From Amyelois transitella (Eukaryota > Arthropoda > Insecta > Lepidoptera > Pyralidae), in contig NC_083519.1 in assembly GCF_032362555.1 (NCBI RefSeq), forward strand, positions 1,319,501-1,383,500: a stretch of 64,000 bases of DNA. The letters run 5' to 3'. This document shows, in pieces, positions 46,401 to 59,100 of this stretch. The notes below the pieces were generated by a model. That model ran no database searches and was not told where the DNA came from. It saw only the letters and a program-made list of their open reading frames with translations. Both the position numbers and the translations under genes were made by a program. Numbering within the stretch: position 1 is the first letter of the stretch; each line of letters begins with the position of its first letter.

Positions 46401-46657
46401 GTATATTTTTCTATGTGACTTTGGGTACTCGCTATGTGCTTTGTGTGAATTTTTTACAAGTGAAGTGAATAATACTTATAAAAAAAATATTTGAGGACTT
46501 ATATGTAGTCGCTTGCTTAACTTTTAATTACCTATCTAATGTGAACAGTTGAATTCTAATCATTCTCACAACATACGTTTCTGTCCAGGATCTGAAAGAT
46601 TTCGAACATTCCGGTGACTACAGCGAGATGTTTGAGAATGACGAGGAGGACAACTGA
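43456..46657 (+). CDS. MTX1: Metaxin-1 homologue (complete)
   Basis: Six exons: 43456-43533, 43612-43758, 44079-44348, 44726-44960, 45613-45767, 46589-46657; 954 nt, 317 residues, the same length as the human protein as I recall it. All borders are GT-AG and phases close exactly. The N-terminus (LDIWRGEWGLASIDLECL) and GPVRVREANNPFFTP-like region match the metaxin thioredoxin-like/Tom37 part. A glutathione-transferase-like helical part follows (FGNRPSSFDATVFAYLAPL). A hydrophobic anchor (KFLAALFAAIAMTGYALANG, about residues 272-291) sits near the acidic C-terminus. Known role: outer mitochondrial membrane protein, partner of metaxin-2 and the SAM complex in beta-barrel protein insertion. AATAAA at about 46743 could be its poly(A) signal. 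Confidence 0.97.
44428..44565 (-). repeat. Family A repeat copy, reversed
   Basis: The plus strand shows ATCACATCTATATCCCTTGC, GACTGAAAGGCCACATTCAG and GGGAAATGG, the reverse of the family; metaxin-1 intron 3. Confidence 0.6.
45004..45041. repeat. Perfect 16-bp hairpin
   Basis: GTCGAGGCGACTTATA (45004-45019) and its exact reverse complement (45026-45041) around a 6-nt loop, in metaxin-1 intron 4. GC-rich stem in an AT-rich intron. Confidence 0.85.
45135..45250 (+). repeat. Family D repeat, 5' part
   Basis: TGAAGAAAATGTTGCAGTGC, GTTTGTTACTGC and TGACGCTTTGG match the left half of the copy at 14515; metaxin-1 intron 4. Confidence 0.55.
45391..45590 (+). repeat. Family A repeat, full copy
   Basis: CCATCTCTTTCCCATGGATG through GGGATATAGACGTGACTATA with (ATGT)n at the end; metaxin-1 intron 4, ending 22 nt before the exon 5 acceptor. 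Confidence 0.85.
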
Positions 46658-47275
46658 CGGCGCCTGCGCAGCTGATCACGTGTACATAGGACACGCGATA
46701 TACACATGATATAGATTGAACTTCAAATTATAGCTTGACCAGAAATAAAGCATACGTCGCCATTGCGTATTAAAAAGTGAATAAAAATATTAAGCTGCCA
46801 AAAGTGAACATAACCCAACGCTATTAGATAGTCAGCCTTGTTTATGACGCCTCTTATAACTATACGTCGCCTTAATATTTGACAATAGTGGATATGATAT
46901 AACAATTTGGTGTTGCTCTATGAAGAGCGGAACTACCGCCCTCTTTGACAGATCTGCTATATTTCTTGTCAAGCTTTAATTCGGAGAAAGTTTTAGTTAA
47001 TATTATCTCCAATTGGAATGGAGAATGTTTTAATAATTTATTGCTCGCGACTCTCATGTCTGCGGGTTCAGGTTGCATTCTCATCTGTTGCGCTTACGTT
47101 TTTTAGGGGCCGCTATTTTAATTTATTACCTTTTATTTTTTATATAGCAGGTAGCACATTTATATTTTGTACTAACTTTTGTCTGCGTGGTTTCTTGTTT
47201 CGTTTATTGCAAATGTAGCCTATGTTCTTCCTTAGGGTCAACTCTATCACTGTTCCAAATTTCATCGATTCGACG

Positions 47276-47515
47276 GCCTCTGTGGCGCAGCGGCAGTACG
47301 CTTGTCGGAGGCCGGAGGTCCCGGGTTCGAATCCCGGCCAGGACATGATGAGAAAAGAACTTTTTCTGATTGGCCTGGGTCTTGGATGTTTATCTACCTA
47401 TATAAGTATTTATTATAAAATATAGTATCGATGAGTTAGTATCTCGTAACACAAGTTTCGAACTTACTTCGAGGCTAACTCAATCAGTGTAATTTGTCCC
47501 GTATATATTTATTTA
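47276..47515 (+). repeat. tRNA-derived SINE
   Basis: The head contains TGTGGCGCAGCGGCAGTACG (A box) and GGTCCCGGGTTCGAATCCCG (B box). The body reads ATGAGAAAAGAACTTTTTCT and TAGTATCTCGTAACACAAG, ending in TATTTATT repeats. A second copy with the same body is at 62137. The head does not fold as a tRNA acceptor stem. Confidence 0.88.
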
Positions 47516-49807
47516 TTTATTATTTATCAAAATCTTTCACTTCAGCGGTTGGCGTAATAGACCGAGTTATTTTAGCATAGTTTGTTTGTTTGTAATATCT
47601 TTATTGCATAGAAATTTACACAGTAACAAGAAAATAGTAAGTACATAGTTATAAAAGAAACAAATCACTTGCAATGGCGGACTCATAGGGATTAATCAAA
47701 TTATCATCATAGCTACTGTTTGCCAAAATTGATTTTTTTTTGTGAACACATATAGTAAGTATGCAACCTAGACACGCCAGGATGAAGAGAGCATGTTGAG
47801 AACGTATTGCTTGAAATGTGTTTGAGTAAACGGGGGTTTAATTTTGTAGTTACACTAAATATAACAAGGGATAACTGCATTTTTGGTAATTATGGTGGGG
47901 CCCGTACTTCAAAGCGGACTGACAGCGAACACACCACCTTATAACGGAATCCTAGCACTAGTAAGATATATTAAAAATGTTATTCATCAATTTACCTTTA
48001 TATACTGCTACAGAGCAGTAATTGTATAACATGACGATGGATCAATTATTATTACGCATAGATTCGTAGACCAAATAAATATATAAATAGCGAACCAAAA
48101 TGCAGCTATCTCTTATGCTTTTAGTGACTAGTCTAGATTTAGTAAACGTGGCGCCAAAGTAACGGCTAGATTTTGTTCACGTGACTGAACTACCAAATGT
48201 TATGTGATGAGTCTATTATATATATAACGATGGTTTATCGTTAATAAGTACTTGTTATTGTAGAAACCTAAATCGTGGTGGGCTATTAAAGACATTCGAT
48301 CAACTATTATACTAAATTGACAGATGCGAACGAAAAAAGACATCTTACTTTTATTCGCCAATACATACAATTCAATAAGGTATCTTAATATTTTGCATAT
48401 AAAACTCTGTGCAGAGTTCTAATTTGAGGAATCTGTACTTTATCGTAACATTATAAGATCTATTTTATTACATTTCATTATTACATTATTCCATTTCATT
48501 ACGAATATGTTTGTTTGTTTTGGACATTCTTTCAGCGGAATTGTGGGTTTAGTTGTTTATAGTATGTCTATGTTAAAGACAAACACTTTAAAAACTTAAG
48601 CACACACACTCTACACAAGCACATACACTCATACACTTTGGCCCATCTTTTGGGATTGAAATCTAAATTATTGCAAAGTTGCACAATTGGTTATTTATTT
48701 AGTAGTTTGTTTATTTATTTATTACTTATATATATTTATGTAGGATTATTATTGGGACCCATTTTTTATCTTTATTTAAATGCAGCTTTCTGATTGGCCC
48801 ACAAATATTGTAAATAAAGCAAAGTTTAATTCTTCTGCGGGGTTTTCTATACTTATACTTAATAATAAACGTTCTAAGGGTCTATGTATATGCGCATTTG
48901 AAGATATATGTATGTTTACTTTCATTAAGTTAAATCTAAGATGCCGATTTCGTAATATATGTGGGGCCATAGTACGACTTAACTAAAACACCCTTACTGG
49001 TATTACACAAATCTCGAATTTGCTTTGCGGCTAGCTCATTCCGTGAAATTTGTTCCATATAAATATATTTATTAATATATACACTATTTAACCAATTATT
49101 ACGGAATCAGCTTTTTATAAATAGTCGCCAATAGCAGGTCATAGTAGTTTTAGTTATTCCTTGACCTATACATGAGACCACGGCTCAGATTTTTTTGTAG
49201 GCTCAAGGCTCATATTTTAATGGTAACAATAATTTTAACGAGGTAAAGACGTGTGGTTGTATTAGTTTGCGGAGCGCTTTGTATTTCTACGTCACAAGAC
49301 TTTTGTTCCTATGAATGAGAATTGTTTTAATTTATTCGATGCATGAATAAATAATTATGACTTGTTGGATTTTGTTTGGTTTTATTTAATTTTTGTGTTC
49401 AGTGTGATGAGGATACAGAAATGAAATGAAATTTATTTATACCAGAATTCTCAGTCTGATTTAGGAAGGCAGATAACCAAATAGGTGGGGAGAAATGTGG
49501 AAAGTGGTCCCGAATCATAGTATCTAAGAATATTCAACTGGAAAATACGCAAAATTGAGAGCGAGAAGAGAGAGAGAGTTTTGTGCGGAGAAGTGGTTTT
49601 TGGCAAATAATATTACCCTGTAGAAGTCTTAAAGGCGACTGAAGAAAAAAGGAACTAATAAAACGATTTTATAAATAATGTAGGTATGTAACGTACCTTT
49701 ATTTCATCTCGGACGTGTTGAATCATGTAACAATGATCCATGTTCACCCAGCGACTGAAAAACCAGCAGGCTACTGCTCTGTCTGCATAAAAATCTATAG
49801 GTACTAA

Positions 49808-50066
49808 TATTATAATCTATACTAATATTACAAAGCTGAAGAGTTTAGTTTGTTTGAACGCGCTATTCTCAGGAACTCCTGGTTCGAATTGAAAACTCCA
49901 TTTATCGAGGAAGGCTTTAGGCTATATAACATCACGCTGCAACTATTAGGAGCGAAGAAATAATGTAAAATGTGAAAAAAACGGGGCAAATTAGTTATTC
50001 TTAAGGGCTTCAATGATGCCCAAAATAACTATTCCACGCGGACGAAGTCGCGGGCACAGCTAGTTG
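49808..50066 (-). repeat. Family B repeat copy, reversed
   Basis: ATCTATACTAATATTACAAA, TTTATCGAGGAAGGCTTTAG and ACGCGGACGAAGTCGCGGGC on the plus strand; reverse of the 42640 copy. Confidence 0.8.
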
Positions 50067-50545
50067 TATAATAAAATCGTTCCACTATAGGACGACTAGT
50101 CACAACTAGTGAGACGGAAAATAACCTTTTTAAGAATAAACTGTGTGTGATTTGATATGAATATGAAAGTTGGGATGATATAGCAGCTGTATTTAGACTT
50201 ATTGCCAACAGCGCTGGTCCAGTTGGAGTTGGCAACGCATCCTTATGCTGAACAGATTCCGCATTGCCAAGAAACATTTCGACAGGGTCCACAGGTTGAA
50301 GATGGAAACTCAAGACTCCAAACCGGCGTAACTAAAGTCACGCGTTCCTAAGGGTAGCCAAAAGGAAAAGTTAGGTAAGTAAACATTCAAATAGTGCTTT
50401 ACCGTGAGCATGTACGGGTTAGGTTTCCCTGAAAGGTTGCGGTCAGAAAGGTCAGACGAAGGTAGCTTAGTGTAAAAATCTGACCAACCCAATCCAGGAT
50501 CATATTCAATGTACCTACGTCTTGAGCGTTCTGGATGTACATACA

Positions 50546-50660
50546 TACATAAAATCACGCCTCTTTCCCGGAGGGGTGGGCAGAGACTACATCTTTCCAC
50601 TTGCCACGATCTTCGCATACTTCTTTCGTTTCGGGTACTCTTGACCTGACCCTGACCCGT
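50546..50660 (+). repeat. Family C repeat copy
   Basis: ATAAAATCACGCCTCTTTCC, GGAGGGGTGGGCAGAGACTA, ACTTGCCACGATCTTCGCAT. Confidence 0.8.
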
Positions 50661-52059
50661 TGTGGATGTAACTGTAAAAATCTTGGTGTATATAAATGAA
50701 CAAAAAAAAACAACATTAGGTACGACCATATTTTTTATTTAAATTTTTGAACATTTGCATTTCACGTTGTCAGGTACGCTTAACAACAGAATATTTTCTA
50801 CACTGGGATACACTTTTTATGGGATATGAGCAATTTCAAACGTATCTAATGGCACAAGAAAATTATATTACCAAAACCAAAAAAACCTATAACAAAAAAG
50901 AATTTTTTTTTCATTATTTAGGTACCTATAAATGTAATTTATTTATACATAAATACTTCTTCCTCTATGCGAGTACTTTTCGGAAAACCCATAGACGAAA
51001 TCCAGAATATTATTTTTAACGACATTATAAGTTTTGACGAATTAACGTGAAATTCAATGGTGGATGCTATTTTAGGATAAATCTTATTTACAAGGACTTA
51101 CACATCCATTGCGCGTAGCTCTCGCATAGATGTCATCTTTGCTCGCATTTCCACGCGCATTGGATCATAAGAATACATTAAATCTAAAACTGTTGTGTAA
51201 AGGCTTGTTCACACCAGACACGAAGCGGAATTTTAATATTGTAACCTAAAATTAACTATGATTAAGTTAATATATATATATGTATATAAGTCGCTCTATT
51301 AAAACTATGCCTCGCGTCTCGATGTGAACTGACCTTAAGTCTAAATAAAAAGGGCAACACTTATACGAAAATACATTAATAATAATATTTATAGTTACAA
51401 GTTAGATTACAACAAGTTACAAAAGCATTTCTGCCGGTTTCTTTTTATATTAATCTGCTATACAATAACGTTTCATAGAATTATTATACACCAATATTAC
51501 GTTTATCTTATGCTTTAGTAAAATATTATAATTAATATATTACAGGCCTACTGAACGAATTAACAATATTGCGACCGCATTTTAAAACTGATTGTAAATT
51601 GCCTATAAATTTTTATATCCATCGATTTACGGATATGTTTTTTTATTATTATTAATTGCAAGCATTATTTGTACAAATTTGACAATGAAATACACATTTT
51701 TAATTGTATTTTTGCTTGATTGAATTTTACATTTCAATATTGTGAGGTAAAATAAATAAAAAAAAACATTTATAAGTCTATATTTGATCAATGCATACAT
51801 CATATCACGTCCACTTCCCTTGGGGATAGGCAAAGGCTGATTAATACGGTCCTTACAGAAATCCGTTTCTATATTTATTTACCGTTAAACACTATCAAAT
51901 AAATGAATAAGATATAAAAATCAGCTGCCATATTAACAACGATAATAGCTTAAACGATAAATTTGGTCTTTATGATAAAATGTTAAGATATGGTAACATA
52001 TTGAAACTATTCATGTTAGTAGTAATATATTTGGATTAAAATAATAAAAAATATTTCGA

Positions 52060-52135
52060 GAACAGACTTTGTTATGGAAGATATTTGAAATTGTTAACTA
52101 TACTCATACCATATTAATTTTGGCGTTAGGCAGTA
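52060..52135 (+). repeat. Direct repeat, first copy (second at 53742-53812)
   Basis: ACTTTGTTATGGAAGATATT, TGAAATTGTTAACTATACTC and ACCATATTAATTTTGG are shared with 53742-53812, only a few mismatches in about 70 nt. Confidence 0.85.
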
Positions 52136-53196
52136 TAAAAAAAACTTTCCTGTTCTTTCATTTGTAGGTATGCTAAAGTTTCGATAGTATTCTCAATTAC
52201 GACATGAAAGTAATATGTAAAGCCCATTTTTTAAACCGCTGAAAGTTCTGAATTTATAATTCGAATAATAACATAACATGCAGATAGTTATAATAACGTA
52301 AGAATCCTATGCTTTTTTTCCGAATTCAGAAAACCCTGGGCGAAATAAGTTATCGAAAGAAACAAGTCTATATTCATATTATTAAACACCTATACTATAT
52401 ACAATCAATAAAAAGTCACCTCCATTTTGGAGTAAATAAGACACTCTTAATATAAAAAAATATACATTAATGGTTTAACCATACATAAGTATCACTAAGT
52501 TATTTGTTCTACGGAATATACATGTTTCAATCAATTCCTCTTAATGAGAGAACCAAAGTATTTTTAAATGAAAGACCCATACCAACAACTTCTTTCAACC
52601 ATTACAGAAAAACGTAAGAAAAAACTTATGCGATGGTGCTTAAATGTAAGGTTTTTTAAAACATCGGAATTATTCATTAGCTGACTAAACGTTGTCGGTA
52701 TTCTAAATTCAATCCTGAAAATGATTCTTATAAATGTACAATTTACCTAAAAAGACAAATATTTTTTGGAAGATATATCATATCATATAATTTATATAAG
52801 CTTATTTTTTTTAAGGCAATACGATAATCGCAGTCTTCATTTAAAATACTATTCAAAATGTATAACCAGCTGAATACTCAAACGCTTTTTAAACAAAAGC
52901 AGTAACTATGCAATTTTAGCGATAATTCCTAAAGTCCTAAACTTTATAATAATTACTTTCAAGTGCGTTTGACCATATCGCTCTTTTTTTTAATAATATT
53001 TTCTTATTAATTCGGTGCACGCATCTATTAAATCCAGAAAAAATATATTTTTACATATGACTTGGCTACGCGCGACAAGTGTTATGGTCTAAAGTTGAAA
53101 TCGACTTTATAACACGGTAATAAAGTATACAAATACTTAGAAATGTATACATGAGACGCGCACGAGTATTGTTACGTAGTCAACGATGGCTTGATG

Positions 53197-56100
53197 TTAG
53201 TCGGGCGCGTTCAGAAGGGACTGGGAGTCCAGAAGTTGGCTGGCGTCGATCAAACTTACCTGGTAATTGGAGATTGCATTTATATTCTATGGAATTTTAA
53301 ATCGGGTAAATCAAGCTTTGGAAATTAATGGTTCAGTTGTTAAATTAAACTATAAATGTGTGTATATATCATTCTTGTTCCTGTTTTTAGGTTACTTTCA
53401 GTTGATGAAATCATTCTTCCAGAATAAGACACAATCTAAGCAGTGTCAATTTTCCTGTTATCACGATCAAGGTCAAACATAAGTCGCTCGGTTTAATAAC
53501 CTGACTTACTACTACTATGTCTTAGTCCCGCTAGCGGGAAGCGGGATAACTTCAATGGGATGATGCACAAACGCTGATAAGAAAAATAAAAAGGGAAGAC
53601 TTCTTTATCTTTCGCCGAACAAACCGAAGTGAAACGCAATCTAACTTTTCTCGAAAGACTTCGGTTTTTTTTTGTTTAACCGAATAGACAGAGATATAGT
53701 GAGTGAGAAAGGGAAAGAAGATAAGACAGATGTCGTTATATTCAAGAAGATACTTTGTTATGGAAGATATGTGAAATTGTTAACTATACTCGTACCATAT
53801 TAATTTTGGTATTAGAAAACTCTTCTTTCTTTTCTAGAGTGAGTGTGAAAGAGAGAGAAGATAAGACTTATATCGTCACATCCGAGAATAAACTCAACAC
53901 GTCTATGTCGGAGTACTAGGGTATCAGAAATAACAAAGAGCTTACCTGCATGGAGTCTAAAGTCCCCGTGAGCGCGTCCCGTCTTCCCGCGCTGAATGGA
54001 TAGAACCGAGATACGACTGTGCGGTTAGAATCCGACGTTTCCGTGCCGTTCGACTGCCGGTTCGCCATTATGGATAGTTGGGATAATTTTTCGTTTAGCT
54101 GTTGAATCTGAAAACAATAAAATATTTATTTAGATTTATAAGGGTTAGGTGCAAATCTCCTGCCTAATAAAAGAATCTCTTTATCATAATTTGTTTTTTG
54201 GAGACTGGCTTTTTCGCAGTGAGACTTACCAAAGTTTGCTTGTCATAAAAATAAAATGCAGATAGAAAAAAGATCCAGAGACAAACGAATATCCTGTATC
54301 AGAGACATGTCTGGGATGGCACAACTATTTTTCAATATCAGTTGGTCCACGAGAAAAATGGGTAATTTTTTTGAAAGTACCAGGCTAACAGAACAATCAA
54401 AGAGCTCACCTCTTTCAGTACGGCGTAGTTGTGGATGTGGTATTGGATGACGCCCGAGTGCATCGCGTCGAGTGGTAACAGCCATCGCTCGTAACACTGG
54501 GACCAAAGTTCCATGCCCGCTATGGACGTGCAAGGTTCCAGTCGTGATAATTCGGGCGTTTTCATACTCAGCGATGTTTGTGCTGAAAAAATTAGTTAAA
54601 AATAAAAAAATTAAACTTGAAAAATTAAAAACTTACTTATTTCTGGAAAAAAATATTTATTCATTAGATAAGTAAAATTAAATAGACTTTGCGAGAAATT
54701 ACATACGTACATATAATCAAGTTTTTATCTCTTGCGTGTTAGGCGCAGCTAAAATTATAGAAAAGACAGAAAGGCCAGGTTCAGCTGTAGGTACTAAGGA
54801 TCAATTGAGATTCAAATAGTAAAAATAATAGCGAGTAGGTACTGCAAAAAATACAGACAGATTTTTTCAGTCAGCTTTGGAAAATAGTAGACTAATAATA
54901 AAAACTCACATATCCTCTGTTTTGGCGTATTGGGCGTCTTGTTGATGGAAAACAGCGGGTTGTAAAACAAGGCTTTGTCCTGCTCGGAGAACTGCTCGCT
55001 CCAGTCCCAAACTGGCCTCTGGATGAAATTCTGGAATATGCCATGTTTGGAAATTAATTAAGGACCTGTCTTTGCTCGGATCACCGAGATACTATTTTGA
55101 TAATAGGAGATAAATTTGAATATTTCCATGTAAATCAACGACAAGACAACAAATTCAGAAAAATAACAGATACAAGAACCACACGTGAATAAGATAAGTG
55201 ATAATAATTTTCCTTTGAAGGGAATAAGCTTTTGAAGCGACGCGATCATAGACCTGGCGACAAACATAAAAGTCAAAATTAAACATCTTACCCAAATTCC
55301 TTTAATTTATATAAGCGATCCAAAAAAAGTTAACATACCAACCATTAAATAACTTCACTACGTTAAATTGAATAAATTCCAACAGCATGCTACCTTTAGC
55401 TTCGTAATAATGTTTTCCCATTTTTTCGAAAGGACTCCCACGAGTTCAGATACGGATAAAAATAGAAAAAGATAGAAAGAACCTTCACATTAAAAAAAAG
55501 TGTTGAGGGCAATTTCCTCAATCCTCAGAAAACATTTACGTAAAGAATCAGAAACAGCCATAGAAATCGGAGTAATAGCCAGCCAGTAAAGCGGACTTCG
55601 ACGTCAGAACCTTCAACACCTTAAAAAGATACCAGGGCATCAGAAACAATAAAGAGATTACCTTGATGCGCAGCGAATAGCTATCTCGCCGGTTGGCGAC
55701 AAGAGTACGAGTATTAGACGCATGACTAATGGCTCCTTCTGTCTCCTCGGAGGACGAAAGGTAGGTTTCCGGGCACTGAAACTATGTGTGGAACCAATTT
55801 GTTAGTTTACCTTTTTACCAGTTTAGCAACATCAGAAATTAGCGTAAATCTGGAGAAATATCCACCAAGAAAATGAATAGAACTAACAAACGAGAAATCG
55901 AATAAAGTAAAACAAACAACGAAACGAGTACAGACATGAAAATTATTACATGAATGAAGTCACTGACCCAAAACAACCCTAAGAAATAATGCAGCCTTTC
56001 TTAACTTTGCTTAAGAATCGAATACGAACCTTTATTGACATTATAAACATCGCATAGTAAAGCTGCGTACACACTGGGTCAACAAATGTGTTTGCTTTAA

Positions 56101-59100
56101 TTACTTTAATTTTCCATTGTCTTTTTTTAAACTCGCCACTGGCAAAAATAATCTCATGAAGAATTTTGTTTGCCACAACATATAAAATAAAAAAGAAGTA
56201 GGTACCTATTTATATAGTCTCTCAAAAGCCATTTTAAAAACATAACCAGTAACATCACGCAAAAGTACCAGGCGAGCAGAACAAACATGGAGCTTACTTT
56301 AATCATAGGCAGGTCGCGGTCCCTCGGGCAGTTGAACAGGAACGTATCGAAGACATGATTATGTGCGCAGTCCCACAGCGTCGTAAGGTACGTTTCCGTG
56401 AACTGGAAGTGCGCTGGGAACTGATTTGTTAGTTGCCATACGCAGTCAAGGAAGAGGAGGAACACGGGCGCGGATTGCGGGGCGGAGCCTGTCTTTGTTG
56501 CGTCTTTGGATGCTTCCGCGCTGCTACCGGGCCGCGGGAGGCCGAATCTGAAAATATAAATGACACAATTAAGATCTTTCAGTTGGGCAACATATTAATA
56601 AGATTTATCGTCATGCAAACGGAGCTCATTACTATTTGTTTGAGCTTATATCTTTTTGGTTAACTTCAGTGAAAGAGAGAGACGGAAATACATGTCAACG
56701 TTGGTGAATATACTTACTATTTTTTCTATCGGTATCGGGAACCACACGGGTTAATAAAATAACACCACACACATGCCGTGCGGTTCCCGGCATCAAACGA
56801 AAAAATAGGACTATTCCATCTCTTTCCCATGGATGTCGTAAGAGGCGACTAGGGGATAGGCTTATTAACTTAAGATTCTTCTTTAAGGCGATGGATTCTT
56901 TAAGGATATAATATACCTGTCACAGAATGGATGACCAAGCGCCACCCATTCCTTCTGAATGAGCGACTGGAAGCCCGATATGGTGCGGAAGTAGGGGTCC
57001 ACCAACAGCTGCGTTAAAGACGACACCACCGCGCAGTAATCTACGCCGTCGCCTGAAATCAATCAATCAATATGTATAAGAAAAAAACTTGTAAAAGCAG
57101 TTCTGGATGTTGCATTATAAAAAGCGGAGGTTTGTGTCTCTTAAAATTCAATCTATTAACATTTTCAAGCGCCACTTCAAGTCAGTAAGACTAGGGTCTC
57201 ATAAAATTGTAAGAGTAAAAAAAAACTTTTTTTAATGTTACATTTAATAAAATCAGTAAGAGGACTTCTTTGTACATAACACGACTATTTTCAGGCTTCA
57301 TGTCAGGTATATACATACTTAGTCGATGAAGGTGATAAAATATTGAATGTACTAGGTTAACATAAATTTAAAAAAGTTACTTACTACTACACTTACCTTC
57401 TTGTAAAACAACAGTAACATTCCTAGACAGATGATCTGCCGCCTCGTCTGCGAAAGCCAAGCAGTTGGCCACGTACCGCAGCCATCTACTTGAATCCAGG
57501 ATGGAGTAGTATTGTGAATCTTGTATCTGTCAAGTATACAAATATTTTTATTTGTACTGGTTTTCATCTTATTGACAACTAGAGGCCGCCCGCGACTTCG
57601 TCCGTGTGGAAACACACCCGCGGGAACTCCGGGATAAAAAGTAGCCTATATATTATTCTGGGTCTTCCGCCTACCTACACGATCTACTTACCAAATTTTA
57701 TCGTAATCGGTTCAATAGTTTTTGCGTATACGAGTACACCCATATTGACATACTCACAAACTTTCGCATTTATAATATAAGTAGGATATCGAGTCTTTGT
57801 CAAATGTAAATACTGCATTGGACGTTATGTTTTTTTTAAAAGCACATAGAACTCACATTTTCATTATAAAGTTGATAAATTATTTCGCAAGTTTCTCTGA
57901 GAGAAGGCAGTTTCCTACTGGAGAGGGGTTCTTTCGGGGATATGTGATAAGTAGCAGGAGGTATTTACTCGAGGCGGCGTAATTTTTTTTCATTATGGAG
58001 ATAAGTTTCTCTGGGGGTCTCGCAACGGAGAAGTTTCTCAGTGAAACGGTAATTTCTCAGCATAAGGTGAGTTTCTCAATCAGATGGAAGGGGAGTTTCT
58101 CACGCAAAAAATACCTTAAATCTATCAAGCGGAGTGTTCTTATCAGATCACTTTCTAAACTAGACTAAATCAGACGTTAAAACTAAAGAAAACTAACCCA
58201 AAATCCTCCTAAAGTAGTGGGAGTACACAACTCGGCTAGTTTTTTATACGACGCCTGAAGTATACCGAGTGGCGGCAGCGTGTTCGGACTCGGACTGTTT
58301 GTGAAGCTGTTGCCGCAGAGGTATATCACTCGAGGCGGCGTTAGTTTCGGATGAATCCGACGTACCTGAAGAAATAAGTCGTTGATTTATTCATCATTCG
58401 TATAGAAACGTCTATATCTCTTGAAAGGCTGACAGGTCGCGTTGTCGTTCAGGCTTAATGATGGAATTGCGATTCAATTAGTGACAGGTTGCTAGCCAAT
58501 CGCCTAAAAGAAGCATCCTCAGTTGTATATGCCTCCGTGCTAGTACTAGTTGCGTTTTACGACATCCACGGGGAAAAGATGGAGTGGTCCTATTTTTTTA
58601 TATATTGGTGCCGGGAATCACACGGCACTATTATACTACACAGTTTAGATCTAGATCTTTGGTACCGCCTTAATTTATCTTGGTTTTCAAAACTTAGGCA
58701 ATCATAATAAAATTCTCTTTACAACCTGTCTCAAGCAATCACCAAACTTTGTAGCAACAATTGAGAATGCATGTTGAGTAACTTTATAAAAAAAATAAAA
58801 TTAAAACATTTCAATATTCTTATTTTCAACACAAAATATCTGTATTTAAATGGGTCTAAGATATCAGAAAAAGTTAACTTGCTTTATTTTAATATTCCAC
58901 GTTTGACATATACATATATAAGTAATAAGGAAAGATTTCTCGGAATTCCTACGATAGCAAATTCGATATGCCTGTAGTCATTACATATACTATTAAAACG
59001 AATGATTTATTCTTCACGCTCAAAATCACCTAATATTTTTAACCTCTCAGATGCTAAGCACTCGTACTACCGAGACACTAGAACTGCGGCAGATTTGAAC

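Larger units (their letters stand above)
46658..53196. other. Repeat-rich intergenic DNA between metaxin-1 and the MTMR gene
   Basis: The two genes converge here. I found no supportable exon. Contents: tRNA-SINE (47276-47515), a related diverged segment (about 48776-49070), family B (49808-50066, minus), family C (50546-50660), a family C-like trace at about 51798-51832, and one half of a direct repeat pair (52060-52135). The rest is plain AT-rich sequence. Confidence 0.6.

Noticed and set aside
47278..47346. Possible tRNA gene (clear A and B boxes)
   Set aside because: No acceptor stem or proper anticodon arm, and the same head plus body recurs at 62137: a SINE.
57885..58115. CRISPR-like spaced motif
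   Set aside because: Repeats are short, imperfect and irregularly spaced, in a eukaryotic intron.
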